From Ulota crispa (Eukaryota; Streptophyta; Bryopsida; Orthotrichales; Orthotrichaceae), in the NCBI GenBank assembly GCA_963920765.1, contig OY987249.1:1180501-1244500 (forward strand): DNA of 64,000 nucleotides, read 5' to 3'. The position numbers were made by a program, and so were the translations under genes. Below the pieces are notes generated by a model. That model ran no database searches. It saw only the letters and a list, made by a program, of their open reading frames with translations, and was not told the origin of the DNA. Position 1 is the first letter of the stretch. Each line of letters begins with the position of its first letter. Shown one piece after another: positions 1-11,292 of this stretch.

Positions 1-1084
1 ACTAGTGGTTGTGTAATTGTTAAGTGCAAGGTTGTCATTTTGTGGGTAGTTAGTATAAGCCAAAAACTATATGTGGACCTTTGTTTTGCCTTCCAAAGCT
101 TCACCTCGTTCAATCATGCAATATTCAAGAAGATGAAAAAGATTTAAACCAGAAGTGCTGATTGAACCCTTAAACCATTTCATTTGTCTTTTGATTGGTC
201 ATTGCATGGATTGAGGAGGAACTATTGCTTGGAGTTGTTTTGTTAGTCCTAGAGAACAACCCAAAATTAAATTTGATCAATTTGCAGCTCACAAAATACA
301 AAAAGAAGATCTTTTTGGGACAAAAAATTAAATCCAACATGAAGATCATTTTGGAATGGAGGGAGTATGAAGTAAGTTTATTTCATCATTTTTTACCATT
401 TTTTGTAAGTCAACTATGAGTTGACTTCATCGGACGGACATGAGCTCAAACGTACACTTTGGGCAGACAAAGAGGCAGACAAACGAGCGGCCCAATGTGA
501 CAACCATGTTTGTAATATCACATCTGCACCTTTGTTTTATCATATCCTCAAGGAGATCACCATTGAGTTTTTAGAAAACTAGGTGAGATAAAAAATAGGG
601 TCAACTTTATTTGTTGGAGGTAAATTTTATATTTTGGTTAGATCTACCATAGCATTGAAGATATGTCTCTTGTTTCATTATATGTAAAATAGGGTAGTGA
701 ATAATACCTCCATTTTAGTATACCGTAGAAATAAATAGGATAGGAAAATTAGGATCCACCCAAAATTGCTTAGTAGGATGAGTTTAGTTATAATGGCAGT
801 ACTAATTTGAATAGAAAGATTTGTACTTTTTGTCTAGCTTTTGGATGTAATGGATGGAAATGTGGTTAGGACTTACCTTTAATTAGACACGGGTGTAGGT
901 GAAGGCTGTGTTTATGTATAGTGTAGGGTCCTAAAATGAGGTGTAGGATTAAGTTATTGTTGCTGCTTGCATAGTTGAGAAGCCAACACTTTAAATTCCG
1001 TGTAGCTGCTACCAAGGTCAATGTATTAGGGTTTAGAAGATAAATATCCCCTTTAAATTACCCTATTATTGCACGTGGTTACCA
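1..1084. other. Gene-free AT-rich stretch
   Basis: No convincing gene is visible. At about 339-371 lies an isolated end of a Stowaway-like MITE (reads AAGATCATTTTGG then GGAGGGAGTA), with no matching left end inside the window. Short open frames here are not supported by any recognisable family. Confidence 0.5.
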
Positions 1085-1830
1085 AACATAAGAGGGAGTG
1101 ATCTCTCCAAGATCATATCTCCAATCTTTTTTGATATTATTATAGAGATATAATTTGAAGATTTATTGAAATATTTGCTTTGCATTCTATCCAACATACA
1201 AAAATCCTAGTAAAATGTTAATAATAAATGTGTAGCATGGTAACCGTCAAGTCATCAACAACTATTCATTCATACTACTAAAGTCACAATGACCTCTATA
1301 ATATCACATTTGCACCTTTTCTAATATCATACCTATAAGCTTTGTGGTATCACATCTCCAATCCTTGTGGTATCACATTTCCAATCCTTGTGGTCTCACA
1401 ATTCCAATTTTTGTGATATTTCCACAAAGATATAATTTAAAAACTTAGTAAAATGTTTATTTTGTACTCAATGTAACAAATGAAAATCCTTTAAAACAAT
1501 TATAATGGCAAATATGTAATGTAGCAAGTGCCAATTGCTAGTCATACTACCAAAACCATAAAGACCCTTGTAATATCACATATTCCCCTCCATAATATCA
1601 CATACCCAATCTTTGTGACATCATACTACTCAAAAGACAATGACCTTTGTAATATCAAAGCTAGTCCTCTATAATATCACATGTTCAATCTTTGTGACAT
1701 TATCACATAGATGCATTTTAAAAACTTGTCCAAGTTTTTACTGATCAAACATATGGATATCCTAATAAAACTCTAATGGCTAGTACGTAGTGGAGCAAGC
1801 GCCAAGTTCCCTGTCAACCGCTAGTTTTCA
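1085..1830. repeat. Degenerate ~285-bp tandem repeat, about 2.6 units
   Basis: Three recurring blocks can be aligned by eye. Each has a CAATCTTTGTGACAT-like segment, then a TATAATTTAAAAACTT-like segment (about 1145, 1430 and 1715), then a segment ending in CAAGT(G/C)CCAA with CTAGTC or CTAG. Spacing is about 285 bp. The short phrase TAATATCACAT also recurs many times inside each block. The units are strongly diverged, so the array is old. No coding potential is seen. Confidence 0.55.
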
Positions 1831-1839
1831 ATTAAAAGT

Positions 1840-2299
1840 TTATAGCAGGGGTACGCATGTGAAGGAGTCACCACCGCTGGTAATGGTCTCACCCTCTCCG
1901 GAAGGAGAATTGAAGAAACTCAGCATGTGGTAGCCTGGATCTTTCTCAGGGTCGAACTCCGCCGTCTTTGCCTGCACACTGGGTTTAGGTTTCTCCATAT
2001 TGTCAATCCCTCTCCAGCTGACGTAGTTACCATCCATGTTGAACTTGACGCGTATTGCTTTGAATCCATACAGGATGTCATTCCTCGTTGGAATCGTACC
2101 CAAAGTAGTCGTCCTGGTATCGCTTCCGGAGCTCAACAGCTTCAGTGCACCATCCACAGGAGCACCGAAAACCAATTCAGCACCTAGCTCACTCACTTGC
2201 ACCCTAGCTTCAAGTTTTCTAGTGATTTTGTAGCCCACAAAGCCTGCATAGTGGAGCTCCGTGACGATCCAGAGCTCCTTCAACTCCTCCTTGCCGAAA
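1840..2299 (-). pseudogene. Terminal exon of an unrecognised protein gene, probably broken
   Basis: An open frame of about 153 residues on the minus strand begins directly after a good splice acceptor (CCACTGCAG, ending at 2300) and runs to a stop at 1840. The composition looks like a real protein: it starts FGKEELKELWIVTELHYAG and later contains VKFNMDGNYVSWRGID and FNSPSGEGET, so it is mixed, moderately polar and not low-complexity. GC is clearly higher than in the flanks. I do not recognise the family. The upstream part of the gene is probably the minus-strand block at 3023-3460, which carries an in-frame stop. The two pieces do not join in phase across the best donor, so the locus is most likely a pseudogene. 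A working gene with a different splice pattern cannot be excluded. Confidence 0.5.
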
Positions 2300-3022
2300 C
2301 TGCAGTGGTGCAACCAATGAACTTCTCAGACCCTAAATAATAAAAACAAATCTATTAAACCTGAGTGTGGTTTAGAAGAGGCAGCTTCAAAGTTAACGTG
2401 TACAAATACAAGATCTAGACCCCACTTTTCTCATTTTGACAATACAAAATGAGTAAATTCCCATGTATCTATATTCAGCTCAAAGGAAAAAAAAGGAGGG
2501 CTATCTGATTTCCTTCTTCACTCTCACAAATGACTTGAATTCAGAGACTGGATTGACTTCAGTGACCACCTAGCTCTTCCATTTAAATATACTTAATTGA
2601 AGGATCTAAGACCATCAAGTTCTTCATCTGATCTATTAAAGAGTGAGGAAAGGGTCTAAAGAGGGGTATTTCTTGAAAAGAAACTTTGGGTGGAGTCCAA
2701 TACAAGTAACTCAAAATTGCCATATTTTAGATGTGATACACCAGCAATATTCAAATGTTACAATAAATGTCACCTCTGTGCACATGAAAACAACCTGAAA
2801 ACTCACCAAGATACCCCTTCCGCTCCACAGTCTTACTACGTCCAATGTTTGGTTTTCAACCAGACTTTGGAATCAAATCAGCGAGGGCATCTTCGTCGTA
2901 CTTGTGGTACAATGGAGCCTTCAAGTCGATGCTAAGGATCTAGGACCGAGCGAGCTTGATATTGGCGAGCTTGATATTGGCGAGCTACAAGAGGGATGCC
3001 ACAAACGCGGAGTTGGCCTTAC

Positions 3023-3460
3023 CTTTGTAGTTCTGATTGTGGCCCGGGTTGGCTTTGCCAAACGGCCTACAGGCAGACTTGGCATTGGAAAGAGATTCCA
3101 GACCCGCCTTTAGCTCCTTGCTCTTCTCAGACCACCCTTGGACACTATCGTCCCCGTATGCAGTCATGGATCCAATGCGGACCATCAATCGCTTAGAAAA
3201 TGCCTAGCCACTTTGCCTGTAGATGTTCAGCACGTTAATCACATTGGCATTGAGGTCGGGGATGGCGACCAGGTTGAAATTGGTCCACAAATACTCCTCC
3301 CATGTCTTGTGACCCATTCCTGCAAGCCACAAGAGTTGTGCGGAATGCCGAACCAATAGGCGACAATCTACACTGCAAACGACTTGCAAAATCAGGCACT
3401 TCCACTCACAGACCGGCAAAGAATCTATAACCTCAACTACCTCCTTGCTCAGGACTCCAA
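3023..3460 (-). pseudogene. Upstream exon(s) of the same unknown gene, with in-frame stop
   Basis: Minus-strand coding-like sequence reads KTWEEYLWTNFNLVAIPD, then INVLNIYRQSG, a TAG stop at 3204-3206, and continues in the same frame as SKRLMVRIGSMTAYGDD and KAGLESLSNAKSACRPFGK. It ends at a strong donor-like site (CAAAG/GTAAGG) after position 3023. The frame continuing past a single stop suggests one ancient exon with a nonsense mutation. The orientation and ~0.7 kb gap fit a gene whose last exon is 1840-2299. No family was recognised. Confidence 0.4.
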
Positions 3461-3595
3461 TTTGTCTTAAGATTGAGGAGACGCCATTTTGTATTCACTA
3501 TACTAGGCTTTAGGGCTGATTACAAACCTTGTTTACGTTGCAGGTACAGAGTAGAAAATAATTTGCAGACCTATTCCAATCCGCGGTAGTGTCAC

Positions 3596-3912
3596 GGCCC
3601 TGCCCCCGCTAAGCACGGTTTATTGCACATATGTTGGTGGGGGCCAGAGTGAAAAAGCCCAGCTTCTTTTACAAACAAGGGAAATAATGATGATTTGCCC
3701 TCTATTTTATAGTTGTTCAATTGTATTCTAAACCCTCTTCCGTAATTTCAGACTAGAGCAGCATCTTTGAATCTAAATGTGCATTCAAAATGTTCAAATT
3801 TGATCTTCTAATAGTAAATATCTAAACTCTTACATTTTCTAGCGGGGGAAAAATTAGAGCTATTCCAGCTTGGTCCCACATTGACGTGTGTGCAATAAAC
3901 AAAGCCCTCTAC
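3596..3912. repeat. Possible diverged inverted-repeat element
   Basis: The segment TTTATTGCACATATGT near 3620 reappears in inverted form near 3885 (ACGTGTGTGCAATAAA), with partial similarity continuing inward (GGGGGCCA against TGGTCCCA). A second pair, CCCCCGCTA, is present in inverted form but in a different order. This could be a rearranged MITE. Support is weak. Confidence 0.3.
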
Positions 3913-4387
3913 TCAATCGGTAGGTGTTTTTGACATGTGTAGGGCTACAAAAAATTCCTCCCTTATTATAAAGGATTCAGGCCCCGTGACCACCGAGTCA
4001 CTAAGTGAAACAGTTCCTTTGACCTATAGTTATGTTCTTATATTTTTTTTTTGGCACAAATCACTAGGAGAAGACAATTACACGCCAAAAAGATTCAAAG
4101 CCCTTGCCTGGAGAGAGGACAAAACATTCCTTTGATTTCTTCAAACTACACCAAAAATTCCAGTTACTATGCATTTACTTTCTGTTGACTCAAGGTTATA
4201 CATGCCACTTTTAACACAAATTTTCACCTTAAGCATTCGTATAAGTTCTACAACATGATTACTATCTTCACAAATAATCAAGGCAAAAAAATCTTCAAAT
4301 AGCATGCTAGAGCTTTAGGTGAATAAAAAGAAAAATCACAATAATTAGAATTTTTGGTATAAGATAGGAGGTTCAAAAAGTGTGCAG

Positions 4388-4727
4388 GCTCTAAAATGGT
4401 GCAGCTCCTTAACCCCTAAATGTTTGAGCATACTGCTGCAACCAATAGAACACAAAGTGTTTTTCTTGTATCTGGCATAGATTCACACCTTTACTATATT
4501 TACAATCAACAAAGAAGTTGGAGTATGGGTCAAAGCGGTTCTAGTGTGTTACTCCAAATCCCAAATCAAAACTTTTTATTAGTAGCAAATACCAAATATA
4601 CAACAACGTATATACTATGCCCTTTGGTCGTTTAAATGAACTTTGTTTGTACATGTTGTCTTTCATAGCCCTTCAACAATGTACAACTATAGGTAATGTA
4701 TATTTGAGGAGGTGCACCATTTTAGAG
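4388..4727. mobile_element. MITE-like inverted repeat element, interrupted by a TTAA element
   Basis: The ends are GCTCTAAAATGGTGCA (4388) and TGCACCATTTTAGAGC (to 4727), near-perfect inverted repeats. A related uninterrupted copy lies at 14287-14405. In this copy a separate element (4413-4631) is inserted after CAGCTCC. Similarity to the second copy continues outside the right end, to about 4960, so this element is also part of a larger duplicated block. Confidence 0.6.
4413..4631 (+). mobile_element. TTAA-flanked element nested in the 4388-4727 repeat
   Basis: TTAA is present at 4409-4412 and 4632-4635. The left end starts CCCCTAAATG. The internal sequence is related to the elements at 8463-8682 and 8828-9064 (shared phrases TTCACACCTTTACTA and TCAACAAAGAAGTTGGA). 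The right terminus is shorter than in relatives, lacking the final GGG. The relative of its host repeat at 14287-14405 has a single TCAA at the corresponding point, consistent with target-site duplication. Confidence 0.65.
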
Positions 4728-4965
4728 CTCTATGGACTTTCCGCTTCACTTTATCATAACTAATTCCACAAAGCTCTAATAAATACAAACAAACTTGGGG
4801 TAGATTCCAATTCCTCTTATTTTTCAAGGAAAATTTATTGAAAAATATTTCAAGAAGTTTCACCTCTCCAAAATTCAGTTTTAGCCCTAAGATGGACGGT
4901 TCATGAGCCCTCTACCTTTGCATCACTAGGACCATAATTATGTTATATTGCAAACTTTGCAGTAG
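4728..4965. repeat. Dispersed repeat shared with 14406-14620
   Basis: Sequence following the MITE-like element matches 14406-14620 in direct orientation (shared CCAATTCCTCTT, AGTTTCAC, CATGAGCC). It probably marks the distal edge of the segmental duplication that also contains the two F-box copies. Confidence 0.5.
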
Positions 4966-5191
4966 GGTTCCTTTTCTTGGCAAATTTTTGCCTACATCTT
5001 ACTTCAAATCCTCTATGGCGACCAATACACTAGAAAATTCCTATGGAAAAATGGATGAAATTGTCACCTCCTTCCTTACCTACCTAGACATCCCAGTAGC
5101 CATATTCTAGATGGAAGTAACTTATGTCAGTAAACTTACTAGATGAAAGTTCACAAATCATTCATTGATTCCAACTTTAGGCACTTTTTCC

Positions 5192-6461
5192 TTACTTACT
5201 TTCATGAAAATGTTCGGGACCAAATAAATATTCACTGACATAGTCAACTTCATCAGAATCTTCAGCTTCTTCAACATCTACGCGATGAAAGCTTCCACAA
5301 TCTTTCTCCTCGACTGCCACAGTTCCCCTGGGCAGGTCCACTTTTCGCCAAGTTTTCGTTGCTATATTAAACAACGCAAGCAGATTCGCACGGGCACCAT
5401 CATGCCGCCACGAACAAACCAACACGTAGCCGTCCCGAAAGAACGCCCTCGAATCCATTTTTTCATCGACACCAAGAAAACCATCATCACACTTCCAAAG
5501 CCATTTGTACAACCCCTTGGGCATGCGTGCATACTCCACCCACTCTTGCCCTTTGGAATCCACAAGCTCCCACACACTGACTCTTCGCTTCTTGTAGTTC
5601 TCCCTGGTGGTGAAAATTCGGCCTTCCCAAACCCCCAAGATATTGTCCGTTTCTGGAGAGTATTTGCAAATCCTCACCTCCGGAAAATTCAACACCGTCC
5701 ACTTGTCGTCTTCCAGGGAATACTTCCAAATCATGTGCGAGCTGTCACATATGTATACGTCGTCATTGCTGCATATACAAGAGTACTCATAAGTATCATA
5801 AGTATCCCTAATGGACACGGGCGCCATAAATGATGACGGTAACCGAGAGGAGGTCTTGCTCCATGACCTGCTCTTGGAATCATAAATTTGTGTATTAAAG
5901 TTCATGTTGCCCTCAATTAGTTTGAAGGTATACGGCCTTGCGGTTGTGTCCACCACCAGACCACAAGCAGTCATAGTCTCACTTTCACATTGATCTGGAC
6001 CGGCAGGAATGAAGTGCCATGTTTGGTTGTGGACATTGAAAACACCCCGTCTCTTATTCAGACGACCCGGATTGTGACTCAAAATGAGCCCTTCCACTTC
6101 AAAATGGTGGAACATGACTTCCATCATAAAGCAGGTAGAGGCGGAGGCGCTGGTGGTTGAACTGGAACTTGTCCGAAACACTGTTGTATGTGACAGTCCC
6201 GTTCAGGAATCGAATGTTCGATTTACCCACGCATGTAGCAATGGTCACAAAAGAGGGCTTTGGCAATATCCATTGCAATGCGGCGTGGTGCCATTCTTTG
6301 GTGACAAGGCGCAATTCAAAGAGATCCCGCTGCGACAGCTTCTCATACATACATTGCAGAGGGATATGCTCTTGCAGTTGACCCCATAATTCTGCATCCA
6401 ATAATTCCTTGCCCTTGTCCTCCTTGTCTGTCAATCTTGCAACTTTCCTCATGGTCTCCAT
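5192..6461 (-). pseudogene. F-box/kelch-type gene, copy A, frameshifted
   Basis: The N-terminal 120 codons (6461 to about 6105) hold the F-box region (ELWGQLQEHIPLQ, then LSQRDLFELRLVTKEWHHAAL). The remaining ~300 codons hold kelch-like segments, including GVFNVHNQTWHFIPAG and IWKYSLEDDKWTVLNFPEV. The two parts lie in different frames. Compared with copy B (16539-17726), copy A has one extra T at 6105 (AAAATGG against AAAAGG), which breaks the frame at about residue 120 of roughly 420. The C-terminus continues past the homologous part of copy B with an acidic stretch (EEAEDSDEVDYVSEYLFG). F-box proteins are substrate receptors of SCF ubiquitin ligases. This copy could make only a truncated F-box peptide. 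A 1-bp sequencing error is the main alternative. Confidence 0.8.
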
Positions 6462-8229
6462 CTTGGTGGCAAAGAACTCGCACTACTCCAGCTTTTCACG
6501 GAATCGGGTCCCAATCTAACTTACCTACACCAGCCTGAGAAAGTTGAGATTACGTGTTCAACATCCTAGGGACAATACAACGTCCATAGAGCACCTCTCT
6601 CGCTCAACCAACATGCATACTCAAATTGCAAGTAAGAACATTCACCATCGAGCTTCTACACTCATAGGTAAATCCACAGTAGAAATCTGCATCACAGTTT
6701 TGCATCACGGTTTTACCGTTCAAGAATCTATCCTTTCTAAGCCGACCTCGTAAAGAAACACACCTTGCTTTGACTACAGCCTGATTGATGCAACCTACGC
6801 TTGCCATACAAGTTCAGGCCTGCAATTCCACCAGCGACAAACATCCAGCCGAGTAATCATTTAGCTCTTTCCTTTCCCACAACGGCAGCAACTCCACCCC
6901 TCAAACATTTATTATTCACACTCCACAGACCTTGAAACATCTTCCCATCTTCAAAGACTCTCATAGAAATAAATAGCCTCAATCAACTCAAGACCTTCAA
7001 ACAGTTTAGGGACCGGCACCTCAGGTCACAATCCAAGACGCACGTTCCAACTGCTGAAAAGATGAAGTTACCCTCTCAGCCTCACAATTCAACCTGCGAT
7101 TAACACACGACCGTGTATCTTTCCGCATACTCGCAGCAACTCCAGACCTAAAATCACGTAAGTTGTCATTCACAGTTAAGTGAGCAGCCACACACATAAC
7201 TCCTACTGGCGAAGACATGTGGTGCAATGCTAATCAAATGAGATACAACGTTTAGGGTTTACCCTCTCATCTATCTGATTCAACACTCTGAAAGTGGCTA
7301 TCAACTCTATAACCGAAGAAATACGCAATTCGCAACGCACATTAAACAAGAGTTCCGATCAGTCTCTCATAGCTCTTCACATCCTTCGAAACGATAAAAC
7401 ATACACAACGACTGAGCACACAACAAAAGCATCTACGCTCTGAAATGCTGTGTCCTTGTCCTGGTAGCATTGTGGCATGGACAATAGTTTTCCTCCTACT
7501 CTTTATTCTTCAAAATGGAATGGCTGGCTTTTTGAGTAAGGTACATTACATTCTTTCACGGGAACTCTTCTTCTCTTGATGCAGAGCCTCGTTTCCTGGG
7601 TCCAGAGCCAATAAAATCTAGGTTCCATCTTTAGGGTTTCTCTTTCTTACTCACTAGCCACTACTCAGAACCGACATCAATCCGACGGTTGCAATCAAAC
7701 TTCACACACCGTGGTATGCAAACAAAACGAGAAAAAATAAAACAAAATCTCATCGTTAAAAAACATGCGTGATTAGCAGAGCGGACACGAACCTCGCGAC
7801 CTTCACCGCCCCCGAGTCCTCACACCACAACTTCTCTTTCGCCACGAGCACGAACTTCGGATTCCCAAGACGTCGTCGCTCGTCATTTCATTTCAAAGGC
7901 CAATGGTTATGCATCCTTGCTCACTGCCGCATGCGGTGCCATCCACCGCTGGAGCTTTTGTGAAGCTTTTGCGTCACTGCTGCAGTATCGCTCCAGCTTA
8001 AATGCGTGCCGTCCCGAATCAACGTTCTTCCTGTCCTTTAAACCTTCTTAAAGAAAGTTTCCAAACTCTGCAGTGCAGTAATTCCTAAACCCTAAATTAA
8101 TCTCCTCAGTACCGCACTCTATCAAAGCTCGTGTTCACGTCCATTGCAAGACAACGTCAGCTGTCCAATTTCGGATACACACAAAGTTCGAAAACCCGCA
8201 CACCTCGCAAATCGCGAAGTCCGAAAATT
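6462..8229. other. 5' flank of F-box copy A, homologous to 17727-19400
   Basis: No separate gene is seen. The stretch matches the 5' flank of copy B almost throughout, for example ACTACTCCAGCTTTTCACGG just upstream of both start codons and GAGCGGACACGAACCTCGCG-like sequence at about 7775. It presumably holds the promoter and 5' leader. I could not place a TATA box or transcription start with confidence. Confidence 0.6.
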
Positions 8230-8458
8230 ACACGAAATCTGGACAATACGTACATTCAGCAAAATACATATGAGCCGCAAAGTACGTATAAGCTGCAAAA
8301 TACGCAAAATACGCAAAATACGCAAAATACGCAAAATACGCATAACTCTCAAAATACAAAAAATATGCGTAACTCTCAAAATACGCAAAATACTTACCTA
8401 GACACAAAATACGTAATCCCTTAAATTTGCAAAACACACATATACTGCAAAATACATA
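8230..8458. repeat. 10-bp tandem repeat (AAAATACGCA) and degenerate flanks
   Basis: Nearly perfect decamers AAAATACGCA run about five times at 8295-8343, inside a wider field of related units (AATACGTATAAGCTGC, AACTCTCAAAATACGC). The open frames on both strands here are artefacts of the repeat. The corresponding place in block B (19440-19645) has a different, 18-bp unit. Confidence 0.8.
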
Positions 8459-8462
8459 TTAA

Positions 8463-8682
8463 CCCTTAAAGGACCGCTCTATGTGTTACATATTAAATAC
8501 GCTGCCGTATACTGGTATTTGCTATTTTAATTTGGGATCTTGACTAGCTCACTAAACCTGCATTGATCTATATTTTAACTTCTTTGTTGATCTCAAATGT
8601 AATAAAGGTGTGGATGCATTTCAAATACAAGAAAATACTAAATATTGTATTGGCCGCAAAGGGCTCCTTGATCTTTTAAGAG
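8463..8682 (-). mobile_element. TTAA-flanked element
   Basis: Flanked by TTAA at 8459-8462 and 8683-8686. The left end is CCCTTAAAGGACC. The body matches the element at 8828-9064 in inverted orientation (GGGATCTTGACTAGCTCACT, AAAGGTGTGGATGCATT). The right end is degenerate. Confidence 0.6.
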
Positions 8683-8686
8683 TTAA

Positions 8687-8815
8687 CCCTTCAAATTTAA
8701 ATGACCATAGTATATATGTTGCCGTATGACTTGCATTTGCTACCAACAAGAATTTTTAATTTGGGATCTCAAATAGCTCACTAGAAATGCACTAATCTAT
8801 ATTTCAACTTATTTG
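8687..8815 (-). mobile_element. Truncated copy of the same TTAA element family
   Basis: Starts CCCTTCAAATTTAAATGACC directly after a TTAA and continues through GGGATCTCAAATAGCTCACTAG. It stops about halfway, at the TTAA (8816-8819) beside the next element. Three related elements therefore lie end to end at 8463-9064. Confidence 0.5.
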
Positions 8816-8827
8816 TTAACCCTTTAA

Positions 8828-9064
8828 CCCGTAAATGACCAACCGATTGCCATAAGCAGTATAATACAATGTGTTTTTGTTGTATTTTGAATGCATCCAC
8901 ACCTTTACTACATTTGAGATCAACCAAGAAGTTGGAATATAGATCAATGCATGTAGTTCTAGTGAGCTAGTCAAGATCTCAAATTAAAACTTTTTGTTGG
9001 TAGCAAATGCCAGTTATACATCGGTGTACATACTATGTCCTATGGTTGGTTGGTCATTTAAGGG
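8828..9064 (+). mobile_element. TTAA-flanked element with 17-bp inverted ends
   Basis: TTAA lies at 8824-8827 and 9065-9068. The left end is CCCGTAAATGACCAACC. The right end, read on the minus strand, is CCCTTAAATGACCAACC, a 16/17 match. Length is 237 bp with no coding capacity, so it is non-autonomous. It is the best-preserved member of its subfamily in the window. Confidence 0.7.
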
Positions 9065-9068
9065 TTAA

Positions 9069-10383
9069 AGACCACACACATCTTCACAAAATTCAATAGA
9101 AATCGAGGTAATAAACTTAGATATGCAATTGAATCAAATGTGGACCCAATTTGAATAATTTAACCGTACAAATGGGAAGGAACACCTTGATCACTACAAA
9201 GTACTAAGATTTCAACTAGATCTACCGTTGGAAGTGATATATAATAATAATTGAGTGAGGTATAGGTGGAATAATATCTCTAGTTTTTCATGCTTGTGTT
9301 ATTTTGGATCTTATTGCTTCATGCAAGCTTTGCTTGAAAAGAACCTTATATATTTGGAAAGTAGGATTTTCTACCTTTCCAATAAGACCTGAATAAGACT
9401 AGTTTCACACAAAATAGATAAAAACAGTAAATACAAGGTGTAGCCTTACAACCATCACTCAAAAAAGCAAAATATATAAGCAAACAACAAATTTTCCAAA
9501 TATGCTTGGCTTAATTGCCATGCATTTGCCATATGACAAGTGTAAACAAACTCGGTCTACTTCACATTGTCAATAATAATAGTGAAAGAATACAAACACT
9601 TGTTTCAAACCAAATAGATAAATTTCTATACCATGAACCATAAACTCATTATCAAAAAAAGATTATGTGCTTTGGATGTATAATCTAATTTCAGAACTAG
9701 TCTTGTTGCCCTTGCTGTGCTCAAACTATTGCATGCACTCGTGTTTGTTGTGCAAGTGAGTATCCATTGAATTATATAGGAAACAACCTGCTATTACTTT
9801 CTCTGAATCAAAAAAATAATTTTGATCCATTCTAAGAGCCCCCTTAGTTTTAAAGATGCTAAATAAAATTCCAAAAAGTCTCATTGAAAGCGCTTTTACA
9901 TTCAACTACTTTTATCTAAATTAAATTTCACTCATTGAAATTTTTAGATGAAATTTTTTTACATTCAATTCGGATTTTGTTCATTCAATTTTTTGAATGA
10001 ATTTTTTAGTTTACATCCCAAAAAATTTACTATTAAAATTTATAATGTCCACATTTGGATTTGTAGTATCATTATGATACTAAAAAAAATCTAAAAAAAC
10101 TCAAATCTAATTGCTCAATGCTCAACACTTGTTGCTACTTGCTCATACTTTAGCAGCCTTGATTCACAAATCATTCACAAACTCTCATTTATGTTCCATT
10201 TTGCCACTATTTGATTGCAATTTCTCAAAAAACATATCAAAAATGAGGTGCAAAGTCTTTTGTGCATTCTTGAAATTTAGATTTTTTTGTGTAAAAGTTA
10301 GCAACTAAAAAATTTTGTTTTGAAGAAAGTGAAATAAATGCCTAGTTGACTTAGATGTACTAAAAACTTTACAATGTCTTATC
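9069..10383. other. Gene-free AT-rich stretch
   Basis: No coding sequence, clear repeat or RNA gene was recognised. The base composition is simple and AT-rich, with several short A and T runs. Confidence 0.5.
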
Positions 10384-10387
10384 TTAA

Positions 10388-11288
10388 CCTTCTAAGGACC
10401 ACACAACCATATTTTGGTTCTAGAGAATGGTTTTTAACTTCTTGAGTAAAATTGCTCAACAATTTGGAAACTAGTCTTGAAGAATGCATGCAATCACAGG
10501 AACCTTGCATCCAACTAAAATAAAAAATAATGAAAACGGGTATATGAGTTGATAAATATTGGTGATTATACAACATGGCCTCAAAATATGTATACATTTT
10601 TGGTCAAAAATGGATAAAAGCAACAACACAATACACCAAATATCCAAAAATAAATGCAATATTTCAATTTTAGTGTCCAAAAAATTGGTAACTTGCTTAT
10701 AAAATATGCTTGTATCCTTTTGTTATACATTAGTAGTATGATTGCAGTTTATAAAGATCTATTGAAATGGTGTTGTCACTTTATTTCTAACATTTGTCAT
10801 CCTACATTCAAGGCCAATCCTTGATCCAATTGGATTTTCCATGGCATTTATCAAATTTCTTGTATAACCATTTTCAAGTAGCAAATAAAGTGGGATTTGT
10901 GACCCTTTTTGTCCACTTAGCTACACCTTGTAATTGCTATTTTTGTTCATTTTGCGTGAAACAAGTCATATTGGAAAGGTGGGAAACCTTACTTTCTAGA
11001 AATGTAAGGCTCTGCTCAAGCACAAATTGCATGAAGAATTACCATTCAAAAGCACACAAACATGATAAATTAGAGATTTTCCACCAACATATCACTCAAT
11101 CATTATAACATTTCACCTCCAATGGGAGATTTGGTTGATAACTTGATACTTCACAAAAAAGAAGGTATTCCTTCCATTTGCACGGTTGGATTATTCATAA
11201 TGGGTACATGGTTGATTCAATTGCGCATCCAAGTTTATCTCCCCTAGTTTTAGTGGATTTTGTGAAACTGCGTGTGGTTCATAAAGGG
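10388..11288. mobile_element. TTAA-flanked element, 901 bp
   Basis: TTAA is present at 10384-10387 and 11289-11292. The ends are CCTTCTAAGGACCACAC on the left and, read from the minus strand, CCCTTTATGAACCACAC on the right (about 13/17 match). Open frames inside are short and show no recognisable domain. Treated as non-autonomous. Confidence 0.5.
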
Positions 11289-11292
11289 TTAA

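Noticed and set aside
420-585. Possible RNase H-like tail of a retroelement (WADKEADKRAA)
   Set aside because: The similarity is a few charged residues only. No catalytic motif or neighbouring reverse transcriptase is visible.
5285-5833. Plus-strand 182-codon frame opposite F-box copy A
   Set aside because: It is the antisense shadow of the F-box gene. The minus-strand protein has family features and a conserved duplicate.
8122-8437. Open frames on both strands over the AAAATACGCA field
   Set aside because: They exist because a 10-bp repeat lacks stops in several frames. The peptides are simple repeats and differ entirely from the equivalent place in block B.
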